From the NCBI GenBank assembly GCA_026075535.2, contig AP026546.1:620001-684000 (forward strand): 64,000 nt of DNA. Direction: 5' to 3'. Below, piece by piece: positions 1-12,479 of this stretch. Made by a program: the position numbers and the translations under genes. This DNA comes from Tricholoma matsutake (lineage: Eukaryota; Basidiomycota; Agaricomycetes; Agaricales; Tricholomataceae). The notes beneath the pieces were generated by a model. That model saw nothing but the letters and a program-made list of their open reading frames with translations, was not told the origin of the DNA and did not search any database. Within the stretch, counting starts at the first letter, position 1. Each line of letters begins with the position of its first letter.

Positions 1-702
1 TACTATGTTACATATATTGTACATTGTTGTTACTGATGCGTTCGTATGTGCACATACATATTGATTCGTGCGAAATAAAATTCTCACACTATCAAAGTGT
101 AGCATCATTTGGTGTCATGTAGCATAATTCAACATAATAAAATAAAAATGAAATTTTATTAGGTAATGGGGTGGTTTCCTAACACTCGACAGTGAAATGG
201 CCCAGCAACCGTGCCCACTGACATTTCCCAGCTGCAGCCCTCAACCACATCCAAGCGTCAACACATCAATGAGGAAGAAGATATTGAATTATGACTCATC
301 AATAGTCCAAATGGAAAATGTACTAACCACATGACACTTTTTAGAATAGTTTGGTGTCAGATCACAGGTTGTGTCAATTTTCTCCCTCAGCATGCCAGTT
401 TCATGAAGTCAAGCAATCATCAACCTGAGAAGAATTTGAGGAAGACCAAAGTAGCTAAAATACTAGGTAAGAAGGGATGGCATAAAGGTTGGAATCATTA
501 TTGTTGAGCAATAACTCTCCAAATACCAACCACCAAACAAAAAAACCCTGGACTGTAATGGAGAGGACTGTTCTAGATACTGCCTGCCTGCAATGCTTGG
601 GAAATATTCTGGTCCAGTCTATATGAAGATCAAGCACCTCTAAATAGCTGATAAACTCACAAATCTTGCACTGAAAATACTACACCCATAAACATGATGA
701 TA
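1..702. other. No supported gene
   Basis: AT-rich sequence with only short open frames that lack recognisable motifs. It may hold the 3' untranslated part of the WD40 gene to its right. Nothing else could be supported. Confidence 0.5.
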
Positions 703-3060
703 TCAATGAACAGGACGATGGCGTGGGTTTGCAGAGATGTCAGAGTTTTGTCTAAGCCACGAAGTTGAGAGTATTTCTCCATGACGGCCATACCATATTT
801 CTTGATCCTGTGGCACTTCAATGTTAGTGGAATTCTTAGCTTGTGGAAGAAGCTCACCCTTGATAGTGTTCCGAGAGAAACCTATCATCCATCCTTTGAT
901 CATCCAGCCATGGCTGTAGTCTAGAATATACATAAGGTTATTCTCAGGGAAACACAGAGAAATTATGTTTATACTCAGTGCAGAACATGGTTAATCTAGC
1001 AATATCATAAGTGCATATATTACAGAGTGAGGACCTGACTTTGTGGAGAGTGGCAACAGCCACGAATCATGACAGACAGGATCTGATAATGAACAATACA
1101 TGTGAAGTGTGGCAGTCTTCCACCAGAGTCAGGGATCATCCAGGCAAAGGGATAAAACTGTTCTTGCATGAACCACCACCAGCATTCACAAGTACTGCGC
1201 TGGACCACTGGTCGATAGGAAACCATCTCACAAGTGACCCTGAATTTGTCAGAAAATATTATTATTTGTGAAACAATTAGTGTACACATGATCTGGATCA
1301 ATTCATGTTCAACTTGAAGTCGTACTTAGTAGTAGTAGTAGTACTACTAATACTAGTACTAGGCCATGCGACTTGCCCCATAAATTGAGACAATTACTAC
1401 ACTTACTGATATAAGTACAATTGAAGTAAATTGACTGTCATCTACATCTTGAAAATTGTTGTCTGACTATGGGAGACTAACTTAAATTAACTCTCATATA
1501 CTACTGTACTTTATACACTGCTGGAAATCACATACTTATATACAGCTGGCTTATACAGTAGAATATGAAAGTAGACATTATTAAAGCAAGTAACCCAGCC
1601 AACACATAGAGTGGCTTGTTCCATGCATACAGTTCTAGAACATCATCCATGAGTGAGGTGTGACCTGACAATTTCAGGGTCCCTTGGTGCTCTAGACATG
1701 ATCAGAGCAAGTATTTTATTACACAGAGTAACCCATTGTACCAGTAGATAATGTCTCCCAGAGAGCGACATGGGAACCTCCAGTACCTGAGGAGGTTGTG
1801 ATCGCGATGTGAAACCTGTCTTCAACATAATCATAGTTCTCCTGAAGAGACCCTGTAGCTGTTAGTGAAATTATACACAGCAGGTAGATGAGCAGATGGA
1901 TGGCTAGACTGGTTATTTCTCCTTTCCCTGTAGTTCCAGATTTAACTTTTGTGAACATCATGAATCAGCTGATAAAGTAGTACCTGGATGTTTAAACATT
2001 GCCAGGCAGGTCCCCGACCTTACACTTAATAGATGAGCAATGCCCCTAGGTCTCCCTACTACAAAAGCATGTCTGTCATGGGCAATGAGGCCAAGTTGGC
2101 CAGAGTTCCCGATTCCATGGAAAATTAAGGTATCTTCATCGATATTGTACAGGTCAAAACTGCAGTCTGGAGTTTCAACAGCCAGAAGCCTTTTCTGGAG
2201 GGTTGCAGAACATCTGTAGAGATATTGGGACACATTTATGTATTCCAGTCAATCAAGCACACTGACATGTTGCCCTCGAGTAATGATGCTTTGTGTTTCA
2301 AGATTCCAGATACTAATGAGGACAGAAACAGCAATATTGATCAATAAGAACCATTTGTCACTCTGGTGAAGGAACAACATACTAGATCCCATGATATTGT
2401 ATGCCACAAGAAACACCACATCAGCTGGGATAGACCATTGTACACCTGTGATGACAATGTCCCCAGTATTATGGGTCATGGGTTGATTTGAGGAAGCACT
2501 CAGTGCTGGAGATGGGAGAAGCCAGCTGCATCTTGATTTGGGGGTTCGCCGCCTACTACTAGAGTCACTAGCAGAGTAGTCATGATCACAATGATGCAAT
2601 TCCCATATCTGGACTTCTGCTGTTCCAATCACCAACAGAGGCCTGGAATTATGTACAGTGATTTTCGACATCCCATCCATAGATGCTTTGATTCCATGGG
2701 CATGAAGTATCTGAAATTAAGTGATTGGATGCACCAAGTCATATGTATGTAAGCAAAGTGATCTACCTGGTGTTCATCATCAGGAACCACCTCTACAAGT
2801 ATCCCATCACTAAAACTGGAATACAGTCTGGGACTATTTCTCTGTAGTGACCAGGCGAGTGAGAGCACAGGACTATGTCCTTTATAAGAGAATCTGATCT
2901 CACCACAAACACAGTTCCAAATAGTAATAGTGCTGTTGTTATCGCCTGCAGCCAGCATTCTCCCATCATGCAAAAATGCAGTGCAAGTAACATCTGAGTG
3001 TTCATATATATCCCTTACGATGGCTTTTGGACTATATTCTATGTGAGAATATTTGGTCAT
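703..3060 (-). CDS. WD40-repeat protein, multi-exon
   Basis: The first exon starts at an ATG ending at 3060 and encodes WD40 blade sequence (HSDVTCTAFLHDGRMLAAG, then TITIWNC). Plausible introns follow: about 2713-2767 (GTAGAT to TTTCAG), one inside the 2249-2680 block (GTATGT to TTAG, joining NIMGS to IWNLETQS) and one near 1935-1980. Later coding blocks include HGIGNSGQLGLIAHDRHAFV, HIAITTSSGTGGSHVALWE and CECWWWFMQEQFYPFAWMIP. WD40 propellers are protein-interaction scaffolds with no catalytic role of their own; the partner here is unknown. Exons downstream of about 1700 are inferred from amino-acid texture only, so the C-terminus and the stop at 703 are uncertain. No transposon domain is visible, so I read it as a host gene, possibly a decaying family member. 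Confidence 0.6.
1322..1363. repeat. AGT/ACT trinucleotide repeat, self-complementary
   Basis: A run of AGT units passes into ACT units and then CTAGTACT, so the tract can fold back on itself. It lies in the presumed intronic or 3' part of the WD40 gene. Confidence 0.7.
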
Positions 3061-3173
3061 GGTGGTCTGTGATCAATGAAGTTGAGCCACTGAACTGTGC
3101 CAGGCCCATTTTTAGCTTCGAATCCATGCCACTGTGCCTTTCTTCTTCAAGTGGACTACCCAGTCACCTGTAG

Positions 3174-3731
3174 TTGGCATGCTTATTGACTCCTACACAT
3201 CCTGTGGACATCATTGCCAAAGAACAGGCTGTTGCACTCGTCAATCCACCTATTGATTGGGCCCAGTTATCCATAGAGGATCCCACCTTTGTTGATGTTG
3301 TGGATTGGGGTTCTGATGTAGGAGATGAAAATTTCTCCACACATAGGTATGATGCTTCTGCTCCTGCACAAAGTTCTTTGCATGCTTCTAGCTTTGAGGA
3401 CTCGATGGCTATCGATGCTGATACAACTATACCTACTGACTCACTTCTGACGGGCCATTCTTCTGATTTTGATGTCCTCATCACCCAGCAGAGGTCGTTT
3501 TTTATAGACAACACAGATACTCTGGAAGTGATGCCATGGGCTATGGATGCCAATGCAGTCAGTGATGGTACAGTGGTGTCTGGAGCTGAAGAAGGATCAT
3601 CTAGTGTGGACATTTGCAGCATGCAGAACTTCCTTTGCCCTAAAATGAATGCCTCATCTACCCCATGCACAGCATCAAAATCGAAAAGGAGCAAGCATGG
3701 TCCTACAAAGATGCACTGTGCAGGCTACTGA
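3174..3731 (+). CDS. Hypothetical acidic Ser/Thr/Asp-rich protein
   Basis: An ATG-initiated open frame of 185 codons between two minus-strand genes. The protein is rich in D, S, T and A (for example DPTFVDVVDWGSDVGDE) and ends with a basic patch (SKSKRSKHGPTK). I recognise no domain. An overlapping minus-strand frame of 176 codons also exists, but its composition is less protein-like. Low-complexity acidic ORFs occur both as transcription-factor-like host proteins and inside fungal retroelement debris; the sequence does not decide. It may be one exon of a longer gene. Confidence 0.35.
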   Translation: MACLLTPTHPVDIIAKEQAVALVNPPIDWAQLSIEDPTFVDVVDWGSDVGDENFSTHRYDASAPAQSSLHASSFEDSMAIDADTTIPTDSLLTGHSSDFDVLITQQRSFFIDNTDTLEVMPWAMDANAVSDGTVVSGAEEGSSSVDICSMQNFLCPKMNASSTPCTASKSKRSKHGPTKMHCAGY

Positions 3732-3866
3732 GATGCTCTGTTCAATTGATTTGGTCTGAAATTTTGGGAACTTCTTGAGGTCATCACTGCTGAGCAGGTA
3801 GCCAGCTGTACCCCTGAACAACAAGTATATATTGCCAATCAACGGATGAAAGCTGGTTTGCAGAGT

Positions 3867-4985
3867 TCATGTTAGTAAATAAAATATAACAACATGCATT
3901 ACAGTAACCAGATGTCCAAAGCTTATTAAAAATGTAAGATGCTTGTACAAACAGTAAGAAACCAGATATCCAAAGCTTATGTTACACAAATAAGAAAGCT
4001 TAATGCCTGCACCCTCATCAGAAATCATCTGAGGTGGGTGTATTACTTGAGTGGATACATTCCCACTTTCAGTTCTCCCAGCACCAAGAGCAAATATAAC
4101 CACCATCTTGCTGTTGCTGAAGGTATCACAGAGTAACTGTATCAAGCTGACAGTGCTTATCTTCAGTGTCCTGAGTCCACTTGAGGATGAGGTTTCTTTC
4201 ATCGGTGAGGTGACCAGATAGTGTCATAAGAGATACAGCAGTAGAGAATAGGAATTGTTTTAAAAAGCAGAGTCCCTTCAGCTGAACAGACCACTGATCA
4301 ACATTATCCCATGGGCGAACTAGTAAATCTAGATTCAACTTTAAAATTTCAGGATTGGCTAACATGAACATGTGATAGACTGTACATTGTTTAGCAGTGT
4401 TGTTTCAGTCAATTTAAGGGAAGGCACATCCAGCACATGTGTGCAGATTAACTGGAGGATGTCATCATTACTTGGTAGGAAATTGAGGTGAAGCACAGTG
4501 ATGTTCATGGTTGAAGAACTTAATGCAACAAATAGAATAGGTAGTGTTTCAGGGTGAAAATAGTGGCGCACGATGGCTCTAGAGACAGGATTGGCATGTA
4601 AGTATAAGTGAGGTACTACATGCAACTGGGGCATCAATGTTGGACAAGGAGGGGCAGGCATGGTATGGAAGCGGACATTCATGCTGCCCACATAAGCACA
4701 GCTGTAAAGAAGATATCTTGGGATGGTTGGATAAAAGCTCCATGAGAGCCTGATGATGAAGGGTGGTAGAAAAACATGTGAGGCGAGGGAGCTGTAAATT
4801 ACGAAGGACCTTTGCTGACCTCTGTGGACTGAGGGCAGTTGGATAGATAGGATGTTTACTTGATTGAGGACAGAGAGAAGATGGTTGATTTGTTCAACTG
4901 CAGGCATGGAGGGAAGACAGATCTCCAGTGACATTACACCACTCACCAATTCTTTGTTCGCAGTAAAGATGGCAGTATACGACAC
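3867..4985 (-). CDS. Leucine-rich-repeat / F-box-like hypothetical protein
   Basis: Two or three adjacent minus-strand blocks read as one interrupted gene: 4359-4985 (208 codons from an ATG at 4985), 4126-4371 and 3867-4202. The first block has leucine-rich spacing reminiscent of the LRR part of basidiomycete F-box-like proteins (SLEICLPSMPAVEQINHLL, TMNITVLHLNFLPSNDDILQ, VLDVPSLKLTE). The later blocks continue the pattern (NPEILKLNLDLLV, LRTLKISTVSLIQLLCDTF). No F-box helix is clear at the N-terminus, so substrate-adaptor function is an inference from family resemblance only. The breaks could be short introns or frameshifts. It neighbours the WD40 gene in the same orientation. Confidence 0.45.
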
Positions 4986-7900
4986 AAGTGCTTGGTGTGT
5001 ATGTATGAATATGAGATGCTAAACAGTAATGTTACATGATGAGATCGCGCATCCCAAGACTAGACACAGGCTTACAGGAGTTCCCATTCCCAATATGCCT
5101 TGGGCGATTGCAACCTAGAGAACAAGGATTAATCTCGACTTATTGTGAAAGAAAAAAATAATGACACACAGTTTGAGCCCGAGTCCGAACACTGTAGTGA
5201 AGAGGCATTTCGATGCAAGACAAACACTTCACAGTCAGGAAAACAGGAAGAATGGGAGGTCACACAAATAAAGAGATCATTGACAGTCACATGCACAAAA
5301 ATCTACGGTAGGTCAAACTTCACTGTTTGAGTCTTCGTTGACAGGTGTATGAAGCTTCGAGTCCAGAGAGAGAGTTGCCAAAGATTGCAGGAACTTAACG
5401 GATGTGGCATTTCATAGGCTAAGCCTTGTGTGAAACATCTTTTCTCCTCAGGATTGGGGAATCCACCATATCGAATGAAATAAAAAGTATAATTCAATAC
5501 TTGTCCTCAAGCTCTCCATCATTTGTGAGCCATCCACCTAAGAGAGCACCATCAGGGTGAAAAACACTGATGGTGGCCCCAACAATGACCTGACTTCCAA
5601 GGCTCAAGAGCAGTGGATTCCAAACAATTAAGTGTGTCCATGCAATTTAGATTGGCAACCGTGCACATGGATCATAGTACTGGCATGCTAAGCAATAACT
5701 GTTGCATGGTGTAGATGTGACTTTTTGATGACCCAGTCATATAGACCAGCCAGGCAGTATGACCAATATCTACATCTCAGCCAGGGTGCACCAGTGATCC
5801 GGATCGGTAACCGTGCCCAATGGATCATAGTACCGGCATGCTGAGCAATAACAATTGGGGCAAACTGAGGATGGTGTTGGACAATCGTGAAAGACAGTAG
5901 GCATCCAACAGATGACAACGACCTAGCTTGGCAACTGTGCCCAGCCTGACCATCAATGTCAACAGTTGTCCTCAGCCAAAATAGACCAGCACTTGCAAGT
6001 GTTCATTTGATATTGAGAGAAAGTAGTTTCTTTTGCAGCTGCCTGATCTGCCAATGACCAGTACATAGGTGCAAAGAGAAACTAAGGGACATAATGTTAG
6101 AGCCTAGACAGACACGAAAAAGAGACATTGGCATACCATGTTCAAAAATTCGAAGCAAAGCAAAGATCAAACAGCCCTGAGTGGCTTCCCGACGTGATTA
6201 GATTACAAAAACTACAAGTCTCAAGAACCTTAGGCTTTAGCAAGGGCATGGCAAGAATAGTGGGGAAAATCAAAATCAGATGTACTATGTGTGGCCGCCA
6301 GCCTCATAAACTGCCATGGGGTCAGGGCTGTTATCTAGGAGCTCGACCATGGGGCAGTCAAGAATAATCTCAATGATGCCATGGAATTTGAAAAGGGGTT
6401 AAAGGCACTTGAGATCTGATCAAGGATAGTAAGAACTAGGAGCAGACAAGAAAGAATTCAATTTACAACTGCAGAGAGAAGGCATGTAATAACAGTAGCA
6501 AGCCAGTATATATATGACCACCAACTGGGGCACAAATCCATGGAGCGAATTGCCATGCAGCTGGGGAAGACGGTAAACATATGGATGTGCTAGATGACAA
6601 TGATCTGGCTTGGCAACTGTGCCCAGCCTGATCAATAATTGCAACTGGAACTTGGGGTCTTGATCTTTGTGCCCTTGGTGAGGATCTGAATGACACCAGG
6701 GAATTCAGTAGATCATTGTTACAGATACTATGATCATACTTACTGAGGATTCACTGGCAGCTGCTGATGGAATACAGCCTTCAGAATAAAACTCAGATTC
6801 TCCTGGGCACAAAGATGTGGCATTGGGACTAGAATGGAGAGGACAAGAGAAAGAAAAAACTCCAGCATTTCGGAATATACAGGAATGAGAGGTGAAATTT
6901 TGAAGAGCCTCGGTATTTGACAATAAGCAGTGAATAATTCGGCCTAATCAGTGTCTGTAATACTTCCACAGCCACAGCACGCTCGACGATGATCTGGCCT
7001 GGCAACCATGCCCAGCCGTCACCATGTTGGGACAATGAGTGTAGTAGTTCAGTTGGTGGCAGTGTCACACTTAGTCATACTTTGCTTACAGTGCTTGTCA
7101 CCACCAACACAGCTCGGGTTCCGCCGAAAATTTATCAGAATTTTGAGAGAATTATTTTTAGGAAGGAAATCCATGAAAAGAAGGTTTTCTGACCAATGTA
7201 CTGGGTATAAATTGATACAAACAAAAAAAAAAGAATTAAAAAAAGAGGAAATTATGTAACCATCACTGGCGCATCAGTCACATTGCATTTACTTTGACAC
7301 ATTTTCATAGGCTGACTGTGTTTGGGGGCACCAGGGGGTCAGGGGCCATCTTTTGAACCTTTTGGATGGCCAGGTAAGTGGGACATGGCGGCTTTGCAAA
7401 TCAAGCCGAAGATTTCAGAAAAAAATTGAAAAGTGAATGCATTTAAATTTGCCACAAGATTGTATTTTTTCCCACACATTTCACTTTTCTCAACCCAAAT
7501 CAAAAAAAAAAAATACACACCTCTCCTTGAGCCTGCGTGTCGAACACTCAACAATTCCACAATGCCTAAGTGAAATAAGCATTCCCAAAAAGCTTGAGAA
7601 TGTGAGGCTGCCAAATGAGGTGAAATCACTCTGGCTAGCGAAAGAGATCAGCACCGACCTGACATATGGAGATGGATTTCGATGACTCTGTATCAGAAGA
7701 TTTCAAGATAGGGTAGGGTTTTGTGAGGTCAGCAATGGGACCTTTCCCCGTGCAAAGCAGCTTGTCCAGGAATGTCTCAACCATGTCAAATATCAAACAT
7801 CAATCGCTACTTTTGCCTCGGCCACCTGTATCTCTCAGAAGCTTACAGGCAAGTTCTCGTTCCTAACTTTAATGTAGCCAAAATATTCTAACATGATGTT

Positions 7901-8154
7901 TCACTTTTTTCGTCAACCCAAAAAAAGTCGACCAATAGACTAATGGTTGACAAGGGGGGTACCTATAGCATACTAGGGTACTATACAAGTGATTTCAATG
8001 TGATATCTATTCTTTGAAAAATGTAGTTTAACTTGCAGAATTTTTGTTTGTTTACACCAAAAGCAGTTGTCATGACCTGGTGACGAGCACTGTAGATTTA
8101 TTTTGTTCATGGGCCAATCGCACAGCATGATGTATAGTACTTACAACCTGAAGC
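4986..8154. other. Gene-poor interval
   Basis: Only short frames without motifs are present, for example 6128-6367 and 7437-7685. The interval carries the dispersed GGCAAC motif described separately and several A-rich tracts (about 7225-7250 and 7500-7512). No RNA gene was recognised. Confidence 0.5.
5650..7030. repeat. Dispersed GGCAAC(C/T)GTGCC repeat family
   Basis: Five copies of a near-palindromic core GGCAACYGTGCC occur at about 5654, 5806, 5931, 6611 and 7001, with a related copy near 205. The pair at 5650-5703 and 5802-5858 shares about 55 bp (ATGGATCATAGTA, GGCATGCT, AGCAATAAC). The other three share the flank GATCTGGC(T/C)TGGCAAC and CCCAGCC. I recognise no known element. Confidence 0.6.
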
Positions 8155-10310
8155 TAATGAAATGCACAATGCACAATCTGAAATTTGCAATGCACAATCT
8201 GAAATGCACAATGCATAATCTGAAATGCAGAATGTGGAATCTGAAATGCCCAATGCAGAATTTGAAATGCACAATGCAGAATCTGAAATGCAGAATGCAG
8301 AATCTGAAATGTGCAATGTGGAATCTGAAATGCGGAATGCAGAATTTGGAATGTGGAATGCAGAATTTGAAATGCACAATGCAGAATCTGAAATACGCAA
8401 TGTGGAATCTGAAATATGCAATGTGGAAAATGCAGAATGCAGAATTTGGAATGCACAATGCAGAATCTGAAATGCGCAATGCAGAATCTGAAATGTGCAA
8501 TGCGGAAAATGTGCAATGCAGAATCTGAAATGCAGAATCTAATATGTAGAATCTGAAATGTGCAATGGAGAATTTGAAAAGCGCAATGCAGAATCTGAAA
8601 TGCGCAATGCGGAATCTGAAATATGCAATGTGGAATCTGAAATACCAAATGCAGAATTTGAAATGTGCAATGGAGAATGTGAAATGCACAATGCAGAATG
8701 TGAAATGCACAATGCAGAATCTGAAATGCACAATGCAGAATCGGTAATGCAGAATTGGAAATGAAGAATTTGAAATGTGCAATGCAGAACCTGAAATGCA
8801 CAATGTGGAATCTGAAATATGCAATGAGCAATACGGAATCTGAAATGCAGAATCTGAAATGTGCAATGCATAATCTGAAATGCGCAATGCAGAATTTGAA
8901 ATGCACAATGCAGAATTTGAAATGCGCAATGCAGAATCTGAAATGCACAATGCAGAATCTGAAATGTACAATGCGGAATCTGAAATGCAGAATGGGGAAT
9001 CTGAAATGCAGAATGGGGAATCTAAAATACGCAATGCACAATCTAATATTTGCTATGCAGAATGTGAAATGTGCGATATGGAATGTGAAATGTGCAATGC
9101 AGAATTTGAAATGTGCAATGTGCAGCATGTGAAATGCGCAATGCTGAGTTTGAAATGCACAATACAGAATCTGAAATGTGCAATGAAGAATGTGAAATGT
9201 GCAATGGTGAATCTGAAATACACAATGCACATTCCAAATTCTGCATTGCGCATTTCAGATTTGGCATTGCACATTGCAGATTCTGCATTGCGTATTTCAG
9301 ATTCTGCATTGCACATTTCAAATTCTGCATTGCATATTGCATATTTCAAATTCTGCATTGCACATTTCAGATTCAGCATTTCAGATTCTGCGTTGCGCAT
9401 TCCAGATTCTGCATTTAAGATTCTGCATTTCAGATTCCACATTGTGCATTTCAGATTGTGCATTTTAGATTCTGCATTGCACATTGCAGATTCCGCATTT
9501 CAGATTCTGCATTGCATATTTCAGATTCCACATTGCATATTTCAGATTCCACATTGCATATTTCAGATTCCACATTGCAGATTCCACATTTCAGATTCCA
9601 CATTGTGCATTTCAGATTTGGCATTGCACATTTCCCATTCTGTATTGTGCATTTCACATTCCGCATTGCACATTGCATATTCCACATTTCAGATTCTGCA
9701 TTGCATATTTCAGATTCCACATTGTGCATTTCAAATTTGGCACTGCGCATTTCCCATTCTGCATTGCACATTTCAGATTCCATATTGGGCATTTCAAATT
9801 CTGCATTGCACATTTCAGATTGTGCATTGCGCATTTTAGATTCCACATTCTGCATTTCAGATTCCGCATTGTGCATTTCAGATTCCGCATTGCACATTCC
9901 ACATTGCACATTTCAGACTCCGCATTGCACATTTCAAATTCTGCATTGCACATTGCACATTGAACATTTCAGATTCCACATTGCGCATTTTACATTCTGC
10001 ATTGCCCATTTCAGATTTCACAGTGTGCATTTCAGATTGTGCATTGTGCATTTCAAATTCTGCATTGCACATTTCACATGCTGCATTGCACATTTCAAAT
10101 GCGGAATCTGAAATGGGCAGTGCAGAATTTGAAATGTGCACTGTGAAATCTGAAATGGGCAATGCAGAATGTAAAATGTGCAATGTGGAATCTGAAATGT
10201 TCAATGTGCAATGTGCAATGCAGAATTTGAAATGTGCAATCCGGAGTCTGAAATGTGCAATGTGAAACCTGAAATGCAGAATCTGGAATGCACAATATGG
10301 AATCTGAAAG
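8155..10310. repeat. Large 21-bp tandem array with two orientation switches
   Basis: The unit is about 21 bp: GAATCTGAAATG followed by CACAATGCA. It runs forward from 8155 to about 9228, as its reverse complement (CATTTCAGATTCTGCATTG) from about 9230 to 10095, and forward again to 10310. The switch points are small palindromes (AATGCACATT near 9228 and CATTTCAAATG near 10095). Because 21 is a multiple of 3 and the unit lacks stops, frames of up to 358 codons appear on both strands; I treat these as by-products, not genes. Units are diverged, many differing at CG versus TG/CA. Confidence 0.95.
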
Positions 10311-10705
10311 GTTTAAGCTCCCAATCAGCTGTCAACTCTGAGTCCTTTGCTATTTTTTATTCTGTTACTCTATCTATGCTTCTCCAACTCACTCTCACTC
10401 CAAGTAGTATATGCTGACAATACAATCTGAGTTTCCCACACCATCAAGTTGCAGAGCAATGCACATGCAGAAAACTAGGCTACAAGGATGATGTTGTGAT
10501 ATTGCCTTAGCAGTATGATTACTATATGTTGCATATGATCTCTGATACTTCCCAAGTATGCTTTCCACAGTATCTTGATAGTAACTGATATTTATGTGCT
10601 AGATATTTTTTAAATACTTCTTTTTAAATATCATATCAGTATGAATCATAACTGAAAAATCTTACCTTCATCATACTTTCACCTTACTGCTGTAGAGATA
10701 CAATA
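10311..10705. other. No gene seen
   Basis: AT-rich spacer between the 21-bp array and the MITE. It contains several AGTATNTTGA-like motifs similar to those inside the MITE, but no open frame with recognisable content. Confidence 0.4.
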
Positions 10706-11430
10706 CACTGGGTGCAAGGCACAATACTGCTGGAGAAGTACCCTGACAGTATTCCTAATATTGTCCACAGATGTTGCCAGAAGTATTTTGACAGTATCAT
10801 TTGAGTATCATATCATATTTTGACAGTACTAAAGGTACTCAAGTAGTATCTTAGATTGGTTTGAATACTGGCAAAATATCTCTTTGTGAGCATGATGACA
10901 GTATTTGACATGATACCTCCCCAGAAGTATCTTGCTGTGCAGCCAGTGTAGAAAATACTGTAACTATCCTGTGTCTTATATTTTAATAGCATCATTGAAG
11001 TATCTTGAGGTGGCATTCATTTAACTTAGAATACTGTCAAAATATTTACAGTATACATTTCTAGCCATCCAGTGAAAATATTTTGCTTTTATTTGAGCCA
11101 GTAATGTGACAATAACATGACAGATTTCCTTAGTATTGCTTGAATATGCCCACAGAAATATGTGAACAGTATAGTATATCTGATATTCAATATTTCTTTA
11201 ATATCTTACTCTCAGTATCTTACTGGTATCTTGACAACCAGGTGGGAGTATCTTGAATGCATTTTTACAATATCTTTCTAATTTTGCTCAATACTGACTT
11301 AATATTGATGTAATATAATTACTTAATGTTCTATCAAAATACTTCTTGTTCAGTATTGTGACAGAATTAGGAATACTTTCAATATACTGATACAATACTT
11401 CACTAGGAATTTCTTGCCCTGCACCCAGTG
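10706..11430. mobile_element. MITE with long inverted ends and TA target duplication
   Basis: The left end CACTGGGTGCAAGGCA at 10706 matches the complement of the right end TGCCCTGCACCCAGTG finishing at 11430, with one mismatch. Weaker inverted similarity continues for about 60 bp inward (GAAGTA, AGTATTCCTAAT). The element is flanked by TA on both sides (10704-10705 and 11431-11432). The interior is built from many AGTATNTTGACAGTAT-like motifs and has no coding capacity. A TA duplication is typical of Tc1/mariner-type transposition; which superfamily mobilised it is inference. Confidence 0.75.
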
Positions 11431-11613
11431 TATGTGATTGCTAAAGAGATGCTGACCAAGTACATATCTTATGCATTTTTACAAAATCCATGTAGTTTTC
11501 ACCAGTATGCTAACCCTAAATAGATTGCCATAAGGATAAGCAGGAGTGCTAAAATTAGGGGAGCAATGCTGTTGATAATGCGGTGGTGGTGGTACTAGGT
11601 AAGATGGTCATGG

Positions 11614-12147
11614 TTAGATAAGTTGACTGCAACTATAGATTGTAATGCGCACCTGCACCTGAGCCAAAGCTTTTGATACATGGGTATCAGCCTGTAGAGC
11701 ATTTGATAGGGCATTTGCTTGTTCAAAACTAAGGGTGCCATACTCTGCAGTCCTCAGCATACCTTCCCATTTGCTACTTTGTACCGTTGTTGTAAGTTTA
11801 TGAAGCCATGGAACCATTGTATCCTTGAGCTCAAAGCGGTCTAGTACTGAGTCAGTGTTTGGACCAATACTAATGATTGGAACCATTGCAGCAGCTGGCA
11901 TGGGCATTGGATGAGGCATTTGATCTGCAATGGACACTGTGGTGAAAGGCAGTGGAGATGTCAAAGGTGGTTCACCGTTCCTAAGCCCAAGCGGTGGAGG
12001 AGCCTGAAATTCTACCTCAGCTCTACAGAGGGCCCACCTATGGGAGAACATTAACACTGGCATCGAAAGTGTGAACTTCCTTGTGGTGTGGCTTTGGGCG
12101 ATGTCAACAGTCTTTCTCCACAAATCTGCATGCCAGGGTCTAAGCAT
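11614..12147 (-). CDS. Hypothetical protein, possible exon of a larger gene
   Basis: A 177-codon frame from an ATG at 12147. The central part is proline-rich (LTSPLPFTTVSIADQMPHP). The C-terminal third reads like a folded helical segment (DSVLDRFELKDTMVPWLHKL, SFEQANALSNALQ). I do not recognise the family. Minus-strand sequence just upstream (12309-12494) also has coding texture, so an additional 5' exon is possible. It sits next to the LINE relic in the same orientation but shows no retroelement motif. Confidence 0.35.
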   Translation of the reverse strand: MLRPWHADLWRKTVDIAQSHTTRKFTLSMPVLMFSHRWALCRAEVEFQAPPPLGLRNGEPPLTSPLPFTTVSIADQMPHPMPMPAAAMVPIISIGPNTDSVLDRFELKDTMVPWLHKLTTTVQSSKWEGMLRTAEYGTLSFEQANALSNALQADTHVSKALAQVQVRITIYSCSQLI

Positions 12148-12479
12148 TATAGAAGTTCTTAAATAATCGCTCTTACACTGCAGGAAAGTAACTTACTAGG
12201 ACGCTTAGAAAGCCTCATGCCCTCAATATGACAACAATTTGTGAAATGTTGGGGATGGGGATGCACCACATCCCTTCCAAAAGCCTGGATGAAACTGGTG
12301 ATGGTGGATCACAACTCAATCCTGCCCTCGGCAAGTTCATGAGGGGACATGTAGACCTTGACAGTGGTGTCATTCAGACAAGTTCCACTGGATGGTTGGT
12401 AACCTGGACTATGAAGCAACAAACTAATGCCCCCATTGATACGATCAAGCATTGCAATCTGCAAAGGTTGAACATGAGG

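Noticed and set aside
6128..6367. Plus-strand ORF of 79 codons
   Set aside because: It has two Cys residues but no recognisable motif, is surrounded by non-coding repeat-containing sequence, and no splice partners could be found.
8103..10265. Many long overlapping ORFs (up to 358 codons) on both strands with QNLKCAM-type periodic proteins
   Set aside because: They are forced by a 21-bp unit without stop codons and occur in several frames on both strands; no start context or conserved frame is evident.
8155..10310. CRISPR array
   Set aside because: There are no spacers between units, the repeats are degenerate, and the genome is eukaryotic.
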